Positions 11,856-20,724 of a stretch of DNA of 39,766 nucleotides are shown in pieces. Source of the stretch: Thalassovita litoralis (GTDB taxonomy: Bacteria > Pseudomonadota > Alphaproteobacteria > Rhodobacterales > Rhodobacteraceae); contig NZ_FXTO01000031.1 of NCBI RefSeq assembly GCF_900182725.1, positions 1-39,766 on the forward strand, given 5' to 3'. Numbering within the stretch: the first letter of the stretch is position 1; the number at the start of each line of letters is the position of its first letter. The position numbers were made by a program, and so were the translations under genes. The notes beneath the pieces were generated by a model, which worked only from the letters and a program-made list of their open reading frames with translations, was not told the origin of the DNA and searched no databases.

Positions 11856-13546
11856 GCGCACAGCTCCTCGTTGGTGATGTCATACAGATCCGCAGATCCG
11901 GCGCGAGCGTGTTCCAGCAGCCCGCCGAATTGCGGCAACAGACGGTTCACATAGAACCGCGCCAGCTTGGTCCGGGTGCCTTTGCCGCCTTCGGCCATTG
12001 CGGCCTTCAGATGATAATGCCCGCCCAAAACCCGGCCAAAGGCGGTCAGGAACGGCACACAGCCCGCGAAACGTTCGTTCATGTCGGACTGGGCCACCAT
12101 CCATTCCACCGCTTCACGCAGGGTTTCAGTGGCCTGCCATACGGGTTCCGCCAATTCGGGCAACACCAAACGCGCCTGTTCGGCGTGGGCTTCGATTTCA
12201 TCCAGCAACGCAAAGGCCGCGTCGCCGCCATCCATCATCTTGCGGCCCACAAGGTCCATCGCCTGAATGCCATTGGTGCCTTCGTAGATCGCGGTAATGC
12301 GCACATCGCGGCTGAACTGTGCCGCGCCGGTTTCTTCGATAAAGCCCATGCCGCCATGCACCTGCACACCCAATTCCGCCACGGCAATACCGACATCGGT
12401 GGAAAATGCCTTGGAAATCGGGGTCAGCAGCGCCGCGCGGGCCTTGCACTGATCTTCGTTGGTGGCGGTGGACATATCAATCGCAACCGAGCAATCCAGC
12501 ACCAGCGCCCGTGCGGCAAAGGTATCTGCCTTCATGGTCAGCAGCATCCGGCGCACATCGGCGTGGTTGATGATGGTTCCCATCTGTTCGCGTTCCTGCG
12601 CATAGGCCAGTGCGTGCTGATACGCCCCTTCGGCAATCCCCACGCCCTGCGTGCCCACACCCAGACGCGCGTTGTTCATCATGGTGAACATGGCGGCCAT
12701 GCCTTTGTGTTCCTTGCCCACAAGCCAGCCTTTCGCCCCGTCGAACTGCATCACGCAGGTCGGGCTGCCGTGAATGCCCAGCTTATGTTCCAGACTAACC
12801 ACGCCCAGCGAATTACGTTCGCCCAAGCTGCCATCCGCGTTCGGCAGGAATTTTGGCACCATGAACAGGCTGATACCCTTGGTCCCCGGCACACCATCGG
12901 GCAGACGCGCCAGCACCAGATGGCAGACATTGCCGCCAAAATCGTGATCGCCCCAGGTGATAAAGATTTTCTGCCCGCTGACCGAATAGGTGCCGTCGCC
13001 ATTAGGTTCGGCCTTGGATTTCAGCGCGCCCACATCGGAACCGGCGCCCGGTTCGGTCAGGTTCATGGTGCCGGTCCATTCGCCGCTGATCAGGCGCGGC
13101 AGGTACATTTCCTTTAGCTCGTCGCTGGCGTGGTGTTCCAGGGCTTCGATCTGGCCTTGGGTCAGCAACGGACACAGACCCAGCGCCATGCAAGTTCCTG
13201 CGACCATTTCGTTAAAGGCCGTGTTCATCGCAATCGGCAGCCCCATGCCGCCGTGTTCCTGCGATGCGGACACCGCCAGCCAGCCACCTTCGGCCATAGA
13301 CCGGAACGCCTCGGCATACCCCGGCGAGGTCCGCACGATACCATTTTCCAATACCGCGCTGGTCAGGTCGCCATTGCGCTGCACCGGATACAGGACTTCT
13401 TCGGCCATGCGGCCCAGTTCGGTCAGGATGGCATCGGTCATATCCGGGGTCGCATCGGCGAACCGTTCGGTCCCGGCGACCTTGGCCATGTCGACCACAT
13501 TTTCGAAAATGAAACGATAATCTTCGACGGGGGCACGATACGGCAT
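11852..13546 (-). CDS. Acyl-CoA dehydrogenase, DmdC/large type (564 residues)
   Basis: FAD-dependent acyl-CoA dehydrogenase of the long form (about 560-600 residues) with an extra C-terminal domain, the type that includes DmdC, which oxidises 3-methylmercaptopropionyl-CoA. Visible landmarks are [18 protein letters not shown] (substrate/FAD loop), GQKIFITWGDHD, VQVHGGMGFIEETGAAQF and ITAIYEGTNGIQAMDLVGRK, the last carrying the catalytic-base region. It heads a minus-strand operon with the MBL hydrolase and DUF6173 protein. A paralogue lies at 23028-24806. The substrate is unknown; AGGAGGAG precedes the ATG. Confidence 0.88.
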   Translation of the reverse strand: MPYRAPVEDYRFIFENVVDMAKVAGTERFADATPDMTDAILTELGRMAEEVLYPVQRNGDLTSAVLENGIVRTSPGYAEAFRSMAEGGWLAVSASQEHGGMGLPIAMNTAFNEMVAGTCMALGLCPLLTQGQIEALEHHASDELKEMYLPRLISGEWTGTMNLTEPGAGSDVGALKSKAEPNGDGTYSVSGQKIFITWGDHDFGGNVCHLVLARLPDGVPGTKGISLFMVPKFLPNADGSLGERNSLGVVSLEHKLGIHGSPTCVMQFDGAKGWLVGKEHKGMAAMFTMMNNARLGVGTQGVGIAEGAYQHALAYAQEREQMGTIINHADVRRMLLTMKADTFAARALVLDCSVAIDMSTATNEDQCKARAALLTPISKAFSTDVGIAVAELGVQVHGGMGFIEETGAAQFSRDVRITAIYEGTNGIQAMDLVGRKMMDGGDAAFALLDEIEAHAEQARLVLPELAEPVWQATETLREAVEWMVAQSDMNERFAGCVPFLTAFGRVLGGHYHLKAAMAEGGKGTRTKLARFYVNRLLPQFGGLLEHARAGSADLYDITNEELCA

Positions 13547-13665
13547 TTTTGTCTCCTCCTGACGGGACGGGTTGGAATTCTGCTTTGGCGCAGATATTCA
13601 AATTCTGAGGCCGAGGAAATATCCATCAGCCCAGTTCCATCAACCAAAACGCCGCGTCATTGCCC

Positions 13666-14616
13666 ATGCCACAGCATCAGACCCTACGACTTTCCCCCGA
13701 TGCCGATGGCATTAACCGCTGCTCGGAAATTCTTTCCGCAGGCGGGTTGATCGCGCTGCCCACGGAAACCGTTTACGGGCTGGGGGCGGATGCCCGCAAT
13801 GATCACGCCGTTGCCCGGATTTTCGATGCCAAGGGACGCCCCCGGTTCAATCCGCTGATCGTGCATGTGGCCTCGGCTGATGTGGCACGGCGCTATGTGG
13901 AATGGACGGATACGGCGGACCGGCTGGCCCGCGCGTTCTGGCCCGGTGCGCTGACGCTGGTGCTGCCAATCCGCCCCGATGCCGGGCTGTCGCCACTGGT
14001 GACGGCGGATTTACCCACTCTGGCCGTGCGCGTTCCGGCCCACCCGGTAGCGCAGGCGCTGCTGACGGCGTTCGATGGCCCCGTGGCGGCACCGTCGGCC
14101 AACCCGTCAGGTAAAATCAGCCCCACCACCGCCACCCATGTCATGCAAGGCCTGTCTGGCCGGATCGAGGCGGTGCTGGATGGCGGGGCCTGCCCAGTGG
14201 GTGTGGAATCCACCATCGTTGGCCTGTCAGGCACCCCCACGCTGCTACGCCCCGGCGGTGTCGCCACCGAGGAGATTGAGGCCGTGCTGGGCCAGCCCCT
14301 TGCCCGCCGCAACGATGCCGACCCGCTGACCGCGCCGGGGCAAATGCTGTCGCATTACGCACCGGGGGCCAAAGTGCGCCTGAACGCCACCGACATCGCG
14401 CCGGGGGAAATGCTGCTGGGGTTTGGCCCGGTCGACTGTGCGCTGAACCTGTCCGAACGCGGCGATCTGGTCGAAGCGGCGGCGAACCTGTTTCACCATC
14501 TGCACGCACTGGATGCGATGGGACCACAGGGCATTGCCGTCAGCCCAATCCCGATGCACGGACTGGGCGCAGCGATTAATGACCGCCTGACCCGCGCCGC
14601 CGCTCCGCGCGACTGA
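13666..14616 (+). CDS. tsaC: L-threonylcarbamoyladenylate synthase (TsaC/Sua5 type)
   Basis: It makes threonylcarbamoyl-AMP from threonine, bicarbonate and ATP, the first step of the t6A37 tRNA modification. The 316-residue protein has the YrdC-like domain (ALPTETVYGLGADA, FDAKGRPRFNPLIVHVA, APSANPSGKISPTTA, GVESTIVGL), then the linker PGQMLSHYAPGA and a C-terminal Sua5 domain. It is thus the long Sua5 form rather than short TsaC. The ATG at 13666 is preferred over the TTG at 13660. It stands alone, divergent from the acyl-CoA dehydrogenase. Confidence 0.93.
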   Translation: MPQHQTLRLSPDADGINRCSEILSAGGLIALPTETVYGLGADARNDHAVARIFDAKGRPRFNPLIVHVASADVARRYVEWTDTADRLARAFWPGALTLVLPIRPDAGLSPLVTADLPTLAVRVPAHPVAQALLTAFDGPVAAPSANPSGKISPTTATHVMQGLSGRIEAVLDGGACPVGVESTIVGLSGTPTLLRPGGVATEEIEAVLGQPLARRNDADPLTAPGQMLSHYAPGAKVRLNATDIAPGEMLLGFGPVDCALNLSERGDLVEAAANLFHHLHALDAMGPQGIAVSPIPMHGLGAAINDRLTRAAAPRD

Positions 14617-14690
14617 TCCCGCCCCCCGCCAGCCGGGCATCGGCGGCCGATGTCACGCAATGGATATTTGAACCAAGAAAGAGCCGAATG

Positions 14691-14717
14691 GGCGCGCCAG
14701 ACCTGATCTGGCGCGCC
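14691..14717. terminator. Hairpin between convergent tsaC and 5'-nucleotidase genes
   Basis: A perfect 11-base stem (GGCGCGCCAGA at 14691-14701, TCTGGCGCGCC at 14707-14717) has a five-base loop, followed by TATTT on the plus strand and ATTCGG on the minus strand. It probably acts as the shared terminator. The sequence GGATATTTGAACCAAGAAAGA just before it resembles the tail of the intergenic repeat family. Confidence 0.65.
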
Positions 14718-14727
14718 TATTTGGCGG

Positions 14728-16314
14728 TTATTTCACGGAAATCCGCCCATCCAGATACGGCGTATAGGGCGAATGCTGCGCCAGATATTCGGCGGTCACA
14801 TCGGCCAGATCGGGGCCGAAATCATAGGCATTCATCCCTTCGGAGCCGAATATTTTATACCCATCGCCGCCATTGCGGACATAGTTGTTCGTGACCACGC
14901 CATAGATGCGATCCAGTTCAATGTCCGACCATGCGCCATCGACCATGACCTGCACTGACACCACCCGCGCCCCGGCAGCCGCCGCTGGATCGTAGACCAG
15001 TTTCATCCCTGCGATCTGCGGGAAGCGGCCTGCGCCATCCTCGATCTGGCTCAGACCGTTTTCCAGTGCAGCGACGATCGTCGCCCCCTTGGCCTGAAAG
15101 GTCGACAAGGTGTTCTGGAACGGCAGCACGGTCAGGACCTCGCCCATTGTGACCGGCCCCTTGTCAATGGATGCCCGCAGACCGCCCCCATTCTGAATAG
15201 CGATCTGGATACCCTGATCCCGAACCCGCGCGAGGGTGGCATCCGCAACCAGATTGCCCATCGTGCATTCCCCCGCCCGACACGCCCCGCGCTCGCCATC
15301 AATCGCTTCGGCAGTTTCCGCCACAACCTTGTTGCGGATTTCATCCAGCGGTTTGGCCAGTTCGGAAATCCGGTCCTTGGTCGCGCCATCCTCGGCCACG
15401 GCGGCATCCATGATCAGCGGCTCACCTGTCGCGTGGATCAGCTTGCCCGCATCGTCGAAGGTGACGTTCAGTTCACCCAGAAATTTGCCATAGGCATAGG
15501 CCGACACAATCGCGGTATCCCCCACCATCGTGGGATAGGGGCCTTCGGCGCGGTCGCTGGTATTGGACAAATAGGTGTTGGTATGACCGCCCACGATTAC
15601 ATCCACGCCCGTGGTTTCCGCCGCCACGCGTTTGTCCACGTTATAGCCGGAATGGGACAGCACGATGATCTTGGTCACGCCTGCGGCAGTCAGCTTGTCC
15701 ACTTCTTGCTGCACGGCCCCGACCGGATCGGTGAAAATCACGTTCGGCCCCGGACTGGCCAATTCGCCGGTATCATGCGGGGTCAGGCCGATCAGGCCCA
15801 GCTTTTCACCACCCCGCTCAATCACCGTGGATTTCAGCAGCTTGTCTTTTAGCGCCACTTCGCCGGAGACATCCGCATTGGACATCAGCACCGGAAAAGA
15901 AACCGCATCCATGAAACCACGCAACACGGCGGGACCGTCGTCGAATTCATGGTTGCCCACGGTCATCGCATCATAGCCCAGCTTATTCATGAATTCAGCG
16001 GCCATCTTCCCCTTGTAATAGGTGTAAAACAGCGTCCCCTGAAACTGATCGCCACCATCCACCAGAATAGCATTATTTGACCGCTTTCGGGCCTCTGAAA
16101 TCGCTGTCACCAACCGCGCAGTGCCGCCAAAACACTTGCCTTCGGTGTTATCGGTCGCGGAACAACCGCTGTCATATTTGCTGATTGGTTCAAACCGGGC
16201 ATGAAAATCATTGGTGTGCAAAATAGTCAGGGAATAATCGGCGGTAGCCAGACCGGCAGACAGCGCAAGCGCGCCGCCCATCAAGCCAAGCCCGCCCAGC
16301 ATACGGACAAACAT
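14728..16314 (-). CDS. Periplasmic 5'-nucleotidase/UshA-like metallophosphatase
   Basis: A 528-residue secreted enzyme that dephosphorylates nucleotides or related phosphoesters in the periplasm. A signal peptide (about 1-25, GLGLMGGALALSAGLATA) precedes the metallophosphatase domain with LHTNDFHARF (D36, H38), DGGDQFQG (D86), VGNHEFDDG (N121, H122) and GGHTNTYL. The C-terminal nucleotidase domain shows NGGGLRASIDKG, LPFQNTL and NNYVRNGGDGY. A cysteine pair lies near residues 51 and 61. It is a single gene with 265 bases of non-coding DNA upstream, where no clear regulatory site was identified. Confidence 0.9.
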   Translation of the reverse strand: MFVRMLGGLGLMGGALALSAGLATADYSLTILHTNDFHARFEPISKYDSGCSATDNTEGKCFGGTARLVTAISEARKRSNNAILVDGGDQFQGTLFYTYYKGKMAAEFMNKLGYDAMTVGNHEFDDGPAVLRGFMDAVSFPVLMSNADVSGEVALKDKLLKSTVIERGGEKLGLIGLTPHDTGELASPGPNVIFTDPVGAVQQEVDKLTAAGVTKIIVLSHSGYNVDKRVAAETTGVDVIVGGHTNTYLSNTSDRAEGPYPTMVGDTAIVSAYAYGKFLGELNVTFDDAGKLIHATGEPLIMDAAVAEDGATKDRISELAKPLDEIRNKVVAETAEAIDGERGACRAGECTMGNLVADATLARVRDQGIQIAIQNGGGLRASIDKGPVTMGEVLTVLPFQNTLSTFQAKGATIVAALENGLSQIEDGAGRFPQIAGMKLVYDPAAAAGARVVSVQVMVDGAWSDIELDRIYGVVTNNYVRNGGDGYKIFGSEGMNAYDFGPDLADVTAEYLAQHSPYTPYLDGRISVK

Positions 16315-16579
16315 GGGGAACCTCTCTGTTCGGCGTTGTTATGGTCAAAGCCTGCACCCGAATCCCGTGTGCTGTCAAAACTCTTGTCGCCCCATGGACG
16401 ATGTGACCATAGGGAAAGTCCGGGATTCAACCCACCCGCGTCCAGCCGCCACCAACGTGCGGGCCATATCCCGTGGGGGGACATCATCCGATAATCCACC
16501 ACGGACCGCAGCCCGCTGGCTGTGATCGCAGAACGCGCCGGGGATTGACCTGCGGCGCGTTCCCCGGCATCTGGGCGAT

Positions 16580-16918
16580 ATGCTGATATACAAGATTTTC
16601 CGGGCCGACGAATGGGCCGAATTGCAGGCCGCAGGTGTCACCAATGGCGCCCCGGTGGATGTGGCGGACGGGTTCGTGCATTTTTCCACCGCTGAACAGG
16701 TGGCCGAAACCGCTGCAAAACATTTTGCCGGGCAGGACGGGCTGATCCTGCTGGCACTGGACCCGCAGACGCTGGGACCGACCTTGAAATGGGAAACCTC
16801 GCGCGGTGGTGCGCTGTTTCCCCATCTGTACAGGCCCCTGCGAATGGCTGATATTCGCTGGCACAAGCCCCTGCCACTGGTGGACGGGGCGCATCGATTC
16901 CCGGAAGGCATGGCATGA
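16580..16918 (+). CDS. DUF952-domain protein
   Basis: The 112-residue protein starts [17 protein letters not shown] and contains the conserved [20 protein letters not shown] and a C-terminal [13 protein letters not shown], the features of the DUF952 family. Biochemical function is unknown. It overlaps pyrD by four bases (ATGA at 16915-16918) and so probably belongs to its operon, an arrangement I know from Rhodobacterales. Confidence 0.85.
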   Translation: MLIYKIFRADEWAELQAAGVTNGAPVDVADGFVHFSTAEQVAETAAKHFAGQDGLILLALDPQTLGPTLKWETSRGGALFPHLYRPLRMADIRWHKPLPLVDGAHRFPEGMA

Positions 16919-17973
16919 CCCCACTGGAAAAACTGGGCCTGATGGCCCTGCGCAAAGTTGATCCTGAAACCGCTCATGGGTTGGCAATCAAGGCATTGCA
17001 GATTGGGGCCGCGCCGCTTGCGGGTCTGGTGACATCGGATCGGCTGCGCACCACGGTTGCCGGGTTGCATATGGCCAATCCCGTCGGGCTGGCCGCTGGG
17101 TTTGATAAGAACGCACAGGTGTTGTCGCCCCTGTCCCGCGCCGGGTTCGGCTTTATCGAGGTCGGGGCCGCCACCCCGCGCCCTCAGCCGGGCAACCCGC
17201 GCCCGCGCCTGTTCCGCCTGACCGAAGATCGCGCCGCCATCAACCGTTTTGGGTTCAACAACGAAGGCATGGACACCATCGGCGCCCGGCTGGCACAACG
17301 CCCGCGCGATATGGTGCTGGGGCTGAATTTGGGCGCGAACAAGGACAGCGACGACCGCGCCGCCGATTTCGCGCGGGTGCTGACGCATTGCGGCCCCTAT
17401 CTGGATTTTGCCACAGTCAACGTATCGTCCCCCAACACCGAAAAGCTGCGGGATTTGCAGGGCAAAGAGGCACTGTCGGCGCTGCTGGCCGGGGTCATTG
17501 CGGCCCGCGCCGCGCTGGACCGTCCGATCCCTGTGTTTCTGAAAATCGCCCCCGATCTGTCCCCGGCGGAACTGGAAGACGTGGCCGAGGTGGCGATGGG
17601 ATCAGGCATTGATGCGGTGATTGCCACCAATACCACCCTGTCACGCGACGGTCTGCAAAGCCAGCACAAGGGGGAAACCGGCGGCCTGTCCGGTGCGCCT
17701 TTGTTTGAAAAATCCACCCGCGTTCTGGCGCGGCTGTCGATGCTGACGGATGGGAAATTGCCGCTGATCGGCGTGGGCGGCATTTCCAGCGCCGAAGATG
17801 CCTATGCCAAGATCCGCGCTGGGGCATCGGCGGTGCAGGTCTATACCGCGCTGGTCTATCACGGCCTGTCACTGGGGGCTGAAATTGCCCGTGGGCTGGA
17901 TAAACTGCTGGCCCGTGACGGGTTTGCCAATGTCGCGGATGCCGTTGGAACCGGGCGAAAGGAGTGGCTATGA
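16915..17973 (+). CDS. pyrD: Dihydroorotate dehydrogenase (quinone), class 2
   Basis: Fourth step of pyrimidine synthesis: oxidises dihydroorotate to orotate and passes electrons to quinone at the inner membrane. The 352-residue length, the N-terminal membrane-associating helices ([21 protein letters not shown]) and the catalytic serine motif NVSSPNT identify class 2. Other landmarks are [44 protein letters not shown] and [22 protein letters not shown] (FMN phosphate site). Overlaps with DUF952 and arsC indicate one operon. Confidence 0.96.
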   Translation: MTPLEKLGLMALRKVDPETAHGLAIKALQIGAAPLAGLVTSDRLRTTVAGLHMANPVGLAAGFDKNAQVLSPLSRAGFGFIEVGAATPRPQPGNPRPRLFRLTEDRAAINRFGFNNEGMDTIGARLAQRPRDMVLGLNLGANKDSDDRAADFARVLTHCGPYLDFATVNVSSPNTEKLRDLQGKEALSALLAGVIAARAALDRPIPVFLKIAPDLSPAELEDVAEVAMGSGIDAVIATNTTLSRDGLQSQHKGETGGLSGAPLFEKSTRVLARLSMLTDGKLPLIGVGGISSAEDAYAKIRAGASAVQVYTALVYHGLSLGAEIARGLDKLLARDGFANVADAVGTGRKEWL

Positions 17974-18308
17974 TCACGATCTGGCACAACCCGCGCTGTT
18001 CAAAATCGCGCCAAACGCTGGCCCTGATCGAGGGCAAAGGCAACGTGACCATCCGCGAGTACCTAAAGGACGCGCCCACGCTGGCGGAATTGCAGGCGGC
18101 CCAAGCCGCGCTTGGCCTGCCCGCGATTCAGATGATGCGCCCGAAAGAGGCCGAGTTCAAAGATTTGGGTCTGTCGCGGGACGACGACGATGCAACCCTG
18201 CTGGCCGCAATGGCCGCGCATCCCAAGCTAATCGAACGCCCCGTGGTTTTTGCCAATGGCAAAGCCGCACTTGGCCGCCCGCCCGAGGCTGTGCTGGACA
18301 TTCTGTAA
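17970..18308 (+). CDS. arsC: Arsenate reductase family protein (ArsC/Spx-like)
   Basis: The 112-residue thioredoxin-fold protein starts at an ATG overlapping the pyrD stop. It has [18 protein letters not shown] with the redox Cys10, and the later Arg of [18 protein letters not shown], matching glutathione-dependent arsenate reductases of the ArsC type. With no ars operator, exporter or other ars gene nearby, it could also be a YffB-like paralogue of unknown physiological role. Confidence 0.85.
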   Translation: MITIWHNPRCSKSRQTLALIEGKGNVTIREYLKDAPTLAELQAAQAALGLPAIQMMRPKEAEFKDLGLSRDDDDATLLAAMAAHPKLIERPVVFANGKAALGRPPEAVLDIL

Positions 18309-18316
18309 GCCACTTT

Positions 18317-18338
18317 GGGGCGCAATCCCACGCGCCCC
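18317..18338. terminator. Bidirectional hairpin between arsC and the MATE gene
   Basis: Stem GGGGCGC (18317-18323) pairs with GCGCCCC (18332-18338) around eight bases, in the 38-base gap between convergent genes. No long T-run is present. Confidence 0.6.
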
Positions 18339-18346
18339 GTAAACGA

Positions 18347-19687
18347 TCAGGCGCGATCCGCCTCGGCCTCCAGCGCGGGATAGCGCAATCCCAGCGTCAC
18401 GCCCCGCGCGACAAAGGAAATCAGCAAGGCCAGCCATAGCCCGTGATTGCCCAGCCACGGCAGCAGCACCGCCAACGCAACCAGATAGATCACGAAGCTG
18501 ACCGCCATCATATTGCGCATGTCCCGCGACCGCGTGGCGCCGATGAAAATCCCATCCAGCATCCAACTGGCGGCCCCGGCCAGTGGCGCAAACACCATAT
18601 AGGGCAAATAATCCCGCGCCACGCCGCGCACCCCATCCGCAGTGGTCATCAAGTCAATGATCAGCCCGCCCGCCAGCGCAAACACCACAGCCAGCCCCAA
18701 CGACACGCCGGTTCCCCACAGGCTTGACAACAACGCCCCGCGCCGCAGCGCCGCCCGGTTTCGCGCACCCAACGCCTGACCCACCAAGGCCTCGGCCCCG
18801 AAGGCAAAACCATCCAGCGCGTAGGCGGTGATATACAGGAATTGCAGCAACACCTGATTGGCCGCCAACGTGGCATCGCCAAAATCCGCCCCCAGCAGCA
18901 GAAAAGAGATGAAAATCGCCTGCAACATTAACGAGCGCAGCAGAATATCGGTGTTCACCGACATCATATGAACCAGTCTTTCGCGGTCAAATACACGCGG
19001 CCAGTCGCGCCATGCCGGAACCTGAAACGCTGCCCGGCACAGGAACAGACCCAGCGCCAAACCGCTCCACTCCGCCAAGAAGGTCGCGGTAGCCACCCCC
19101 TGCACACCCCAACCCAATCCCAGCACGAACCACAGGTCCAGCAAAATGTTCAGGCCATTCATCCAAAGCTGGATCACCAACACCGCCCGCGTGCGTTCCT
19201 GCGCGATCAACCAGCCCGTCACACCATATAACGCAATCGCCGCCGGGGCGCTGAAAACGCGGATTTGCATATAGTCACGCGCCAGCGTTTCCACCTCGGG
19301 GCTGGCGGGGGATAGCTGGAACGCCACCCAGAAAATTGCCGCCTGAAGCGCGATAATCGCCAGACCAGCCGCCGCCGCAATCATCAGCGCACGGGTCAGA
19401 AGCGCCGCCACTTCGCCGGTTTGCCCGGCCCCCTGCGCCTGCGACGTCAGACCCGTCGTTCCCATCCGAAGGAACCCGAAAATCCAGTAAACGCCAGTCA
19501 GGATCACAGCGCCAACGCCCACCGCACCAATCGGCGCGGCCAGCCCCATCTGCCCCACAACGCCGGTATCCACGGCCCCCAAAATCGGAACCGTTGCATT
19601 GGACAGCACAATGGGAAGCGCGATTTTCAGCACCCGCCTATGTGTCACAGGAACCGATGCCCCGCCCCCCGCTGACATTTCACCCAT
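18347..19687 (-). CDS. MATE-family efflux transporter (DinF-like)
   Basis: The 446-residue protein has about 12 membrane segments in two halves. The N-terminal IALPIVLSNATVPILGAVDTGVVGQMG and GFLRMGTTGLTSQAQGAG are characteristic of MATE transporters of the DinF branch, which expel drugs or metabolites using proton or sodium gradients. The start at 19687 overlaps the thioesterase stop by eight bases; an ATG at 19678 is an alternative, and neither has a strong ribosome site. It is the last gene of an operon with two thioesterases. Substrate unknown. Confidence 0.9.
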   Translation of the reverse strand: MGEMSAGGGASVPVTHRRVLKIALPIVLSNATVPILGAVDTGVVGQMGLAAPIGAVGVGAVILTGVYWIFGFLRMGTTGLTSQAQGAGQTGEVAALLTRALMIAAAAGLAIIALQAAIFWVAFQLSPASPEVETLARDYMQIRVFSAPAAIALYGVTGWLIAQERTRAVLVIQLWMNGLNILLDLWFVLGLGWGVQGVATATFLAEWSGLALGLFLCRAAFQVPAWRDWPRVFDRERLVHMMSVNTDILLRSLMLQAIFISFLLLGADFGDATLAANQVLLQFLYITAYALDGFAFGAEALVGQALGARNRAALRRGALLSSLWGTGVSLGLAVVFALAGGLIIDLMTTADGVRGVARDYLPYMVFAPLAGAASWMLDGIFIGATRSRDMRNMMAVSFVIYLVALAVLLPWLGNHGLWLALLISFVARGVTLGLRYPALEAEADRA

Positions 19688-20189
19688 CCGAAGGTGGCAT
19701 CAGGAAATGCCCGGTTCCCTGCGCAAAGGCGCGGTGGCGGTTGTCCTGCCACGCTTCGACATGGACGCTGGCATAGCGCCGCCCGGATCGGTTGATCTGC
19801 GCCCGCGCATAAGCATCGCGCGGCAGGCCAGACCGCAGATAATCCACCGTGAAATCAATCGTTTTAGGCAAGCGCGGCAATTTCCCCGCCACCAGTTGAT
19901 CGACATCCAGCGTACCGCTTTCGATGTCATCCCACAGATAGGCCCAGCTTAGCCCGATAATCGCCGTCACCTCCAGAAAGGCAGCGGTCACGCCGCCGTG
20001 CAGTGCGGGCAAAATCGGATTGCCGATCAGCTTATCCGCAAAGGGCAGGACCGCAGTCAGCTCATCGCCACGACGATCGAATTCGATCCCCAGAAATTGA
20101 ATATACGGCACACCATGCACCAGTGCGCTCAGCGCAGAATCCCGGCGTTGTTTGATCACCTGAACGGGTTCGGGACGGCGGCGGGTCAT
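19680..20189 (-). CDS. PaaI-family hotdog thioesterase
   Basis: The 169-residue hotdog protein has the active-site region NPILPALHGGVTAAFLEVTAI, where the HGG precedes the central helix, and the strand TIDFTVDYLRSGLPRDAYARAQINRSGRRYASVHVEAW. It would hydrolyse acyl-CoA thioesters; the substrate is unknown. The four-base overlap with the preceding gene, also a thioesterase, suggests a duplicated pair, perhaps forming a hetero-oligomer (inference). Confidence 0.85.
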   Translation of the reverse strand: MTRRRPEPVQVIKQRRDSALSALVHGVPYIQFLGIEFDRRGDELTAVLPFADKLIGNPILPALHGGVTAAFLEVTAIIGLSWAYLWDDIESGTLDVDQLVAGKLPRLPKTIDFTVDYLRSGLPRDAYARAQINRSGRRYASVHVEAWQDNRHRAFAQGTGHFLMPPSDG

Positions 20190-20641
20190 TTGCGGGCTCC
20201 TTCCACGGTAAAGGCCCCAGTGGCCGTTGCCACCGGCAGGTCTTCGTCATCGTCCAGCGCCTCGGCCCGCACGAAAGCCACCGATTTTGTGATGCGGTAG
20301 CAATGCGCCCGTGTGCGGATCGCCTGCCCCGGTGTTGCCGCCCGCATATAATCGATTCTCAGGTCAATGGTTGCCGTTCCACCGGGGGCGGCCGGGTGGC
20401 TCATCACCGCCGCGCCGCAAGTGGTATCCAACAGCGCCGATACCGCGCCGCCGTGCATAACCCCGGTTTTAGGGTCACCCACGAACCGTTCATCATAGGG
20501 CATCCGCGCTTCGGCCCGGCCACCTTCGATATGGGTGAATTCCATCCCCAACGCCTGTGCATGGGGGATTGCGGCGATGAACTGACTGGCAATTGCCTTT
20601 TTATCTGCTCCCAAGGGAACCTCCGGGCCTTTTTTGTGCAT
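20186..20641 (-). CDS. PaaI-family hotdog thioesterase
   Basis: The 151-residue hotdog-fold protein contains GDPKTGVMHGGAVSALLDTTCGAAV (HGG with following helix and Asp) and TIDLRIDYMRAATPGQAIRTRAHC, the PaaI thioesterase pattern. It heads the minus-strand operon with the second thioesterase and the MATE exporter and is divergent from the metal transporter, so the palindromes at 20674-20716 might influence both genes. Substrate unknown. Confidence 0.87.
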   Translation of the reverse strand: MHKKGPEVPLGADKKAIASQFIAAIPHAQALGMEFTHIEGGRAEARMPYDERFVGDPKTGVMHGGAVSALLDTTCGAAVMSHPAAPGGTATIDLRIDYMRAATPGQAIRTRAHCYRITKSVAFVRAEALDDDEDLPVATATGAFTVEGARK

Positions 20642-20673
20642 TGACTAACTAATCTGCCCAGATCGGGCCGAGT

Positions 20674-20716
20674 GCAAGAAATAGTTCTTGCAATTGAGAT
20701 TAATTCTCATATGCAA
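20674..20716 (+). promoter_or_regulatory. Two palindromes upstream of the metal transporter (candidate Fur/Mur/Irr-type sites)
   Basis: GCAAGAA-N4-TTCTTGC (20674-20691) resembles the GAA-N-TTC dyads bound by Irr. It is followed by a 29-base dyad (20688-20716) with outer arms TTGCA/TGCAA and inner arms TGAGA/TCTCA around TTAAT, similar to Fur-family boxes; alphaproteobacterial Mur boxes also carry TGCAAAT/ATTTGCA arms. It ends eight bases before the ATG. The regulator is inferred only. Confidence 0.6.
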
Positions 20717-20724
20717 TTCATTCC

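Noticed and set aside
11843-13117. 424-codon open frame on the plus strand opposite the acyl-CoA dehydrogenase
   Set aside because: It is an antisense shadow caused by GC-rich codon use; the minus-strand protein has clear family motifs.
16360-16390. CTGTCAA/CTTGTCG resembling a Pho box near the 5'-nucleotidase gene
   Set aside because: Only the first seven-base half matches and the second is poor; not enough to call phosphate regulation.
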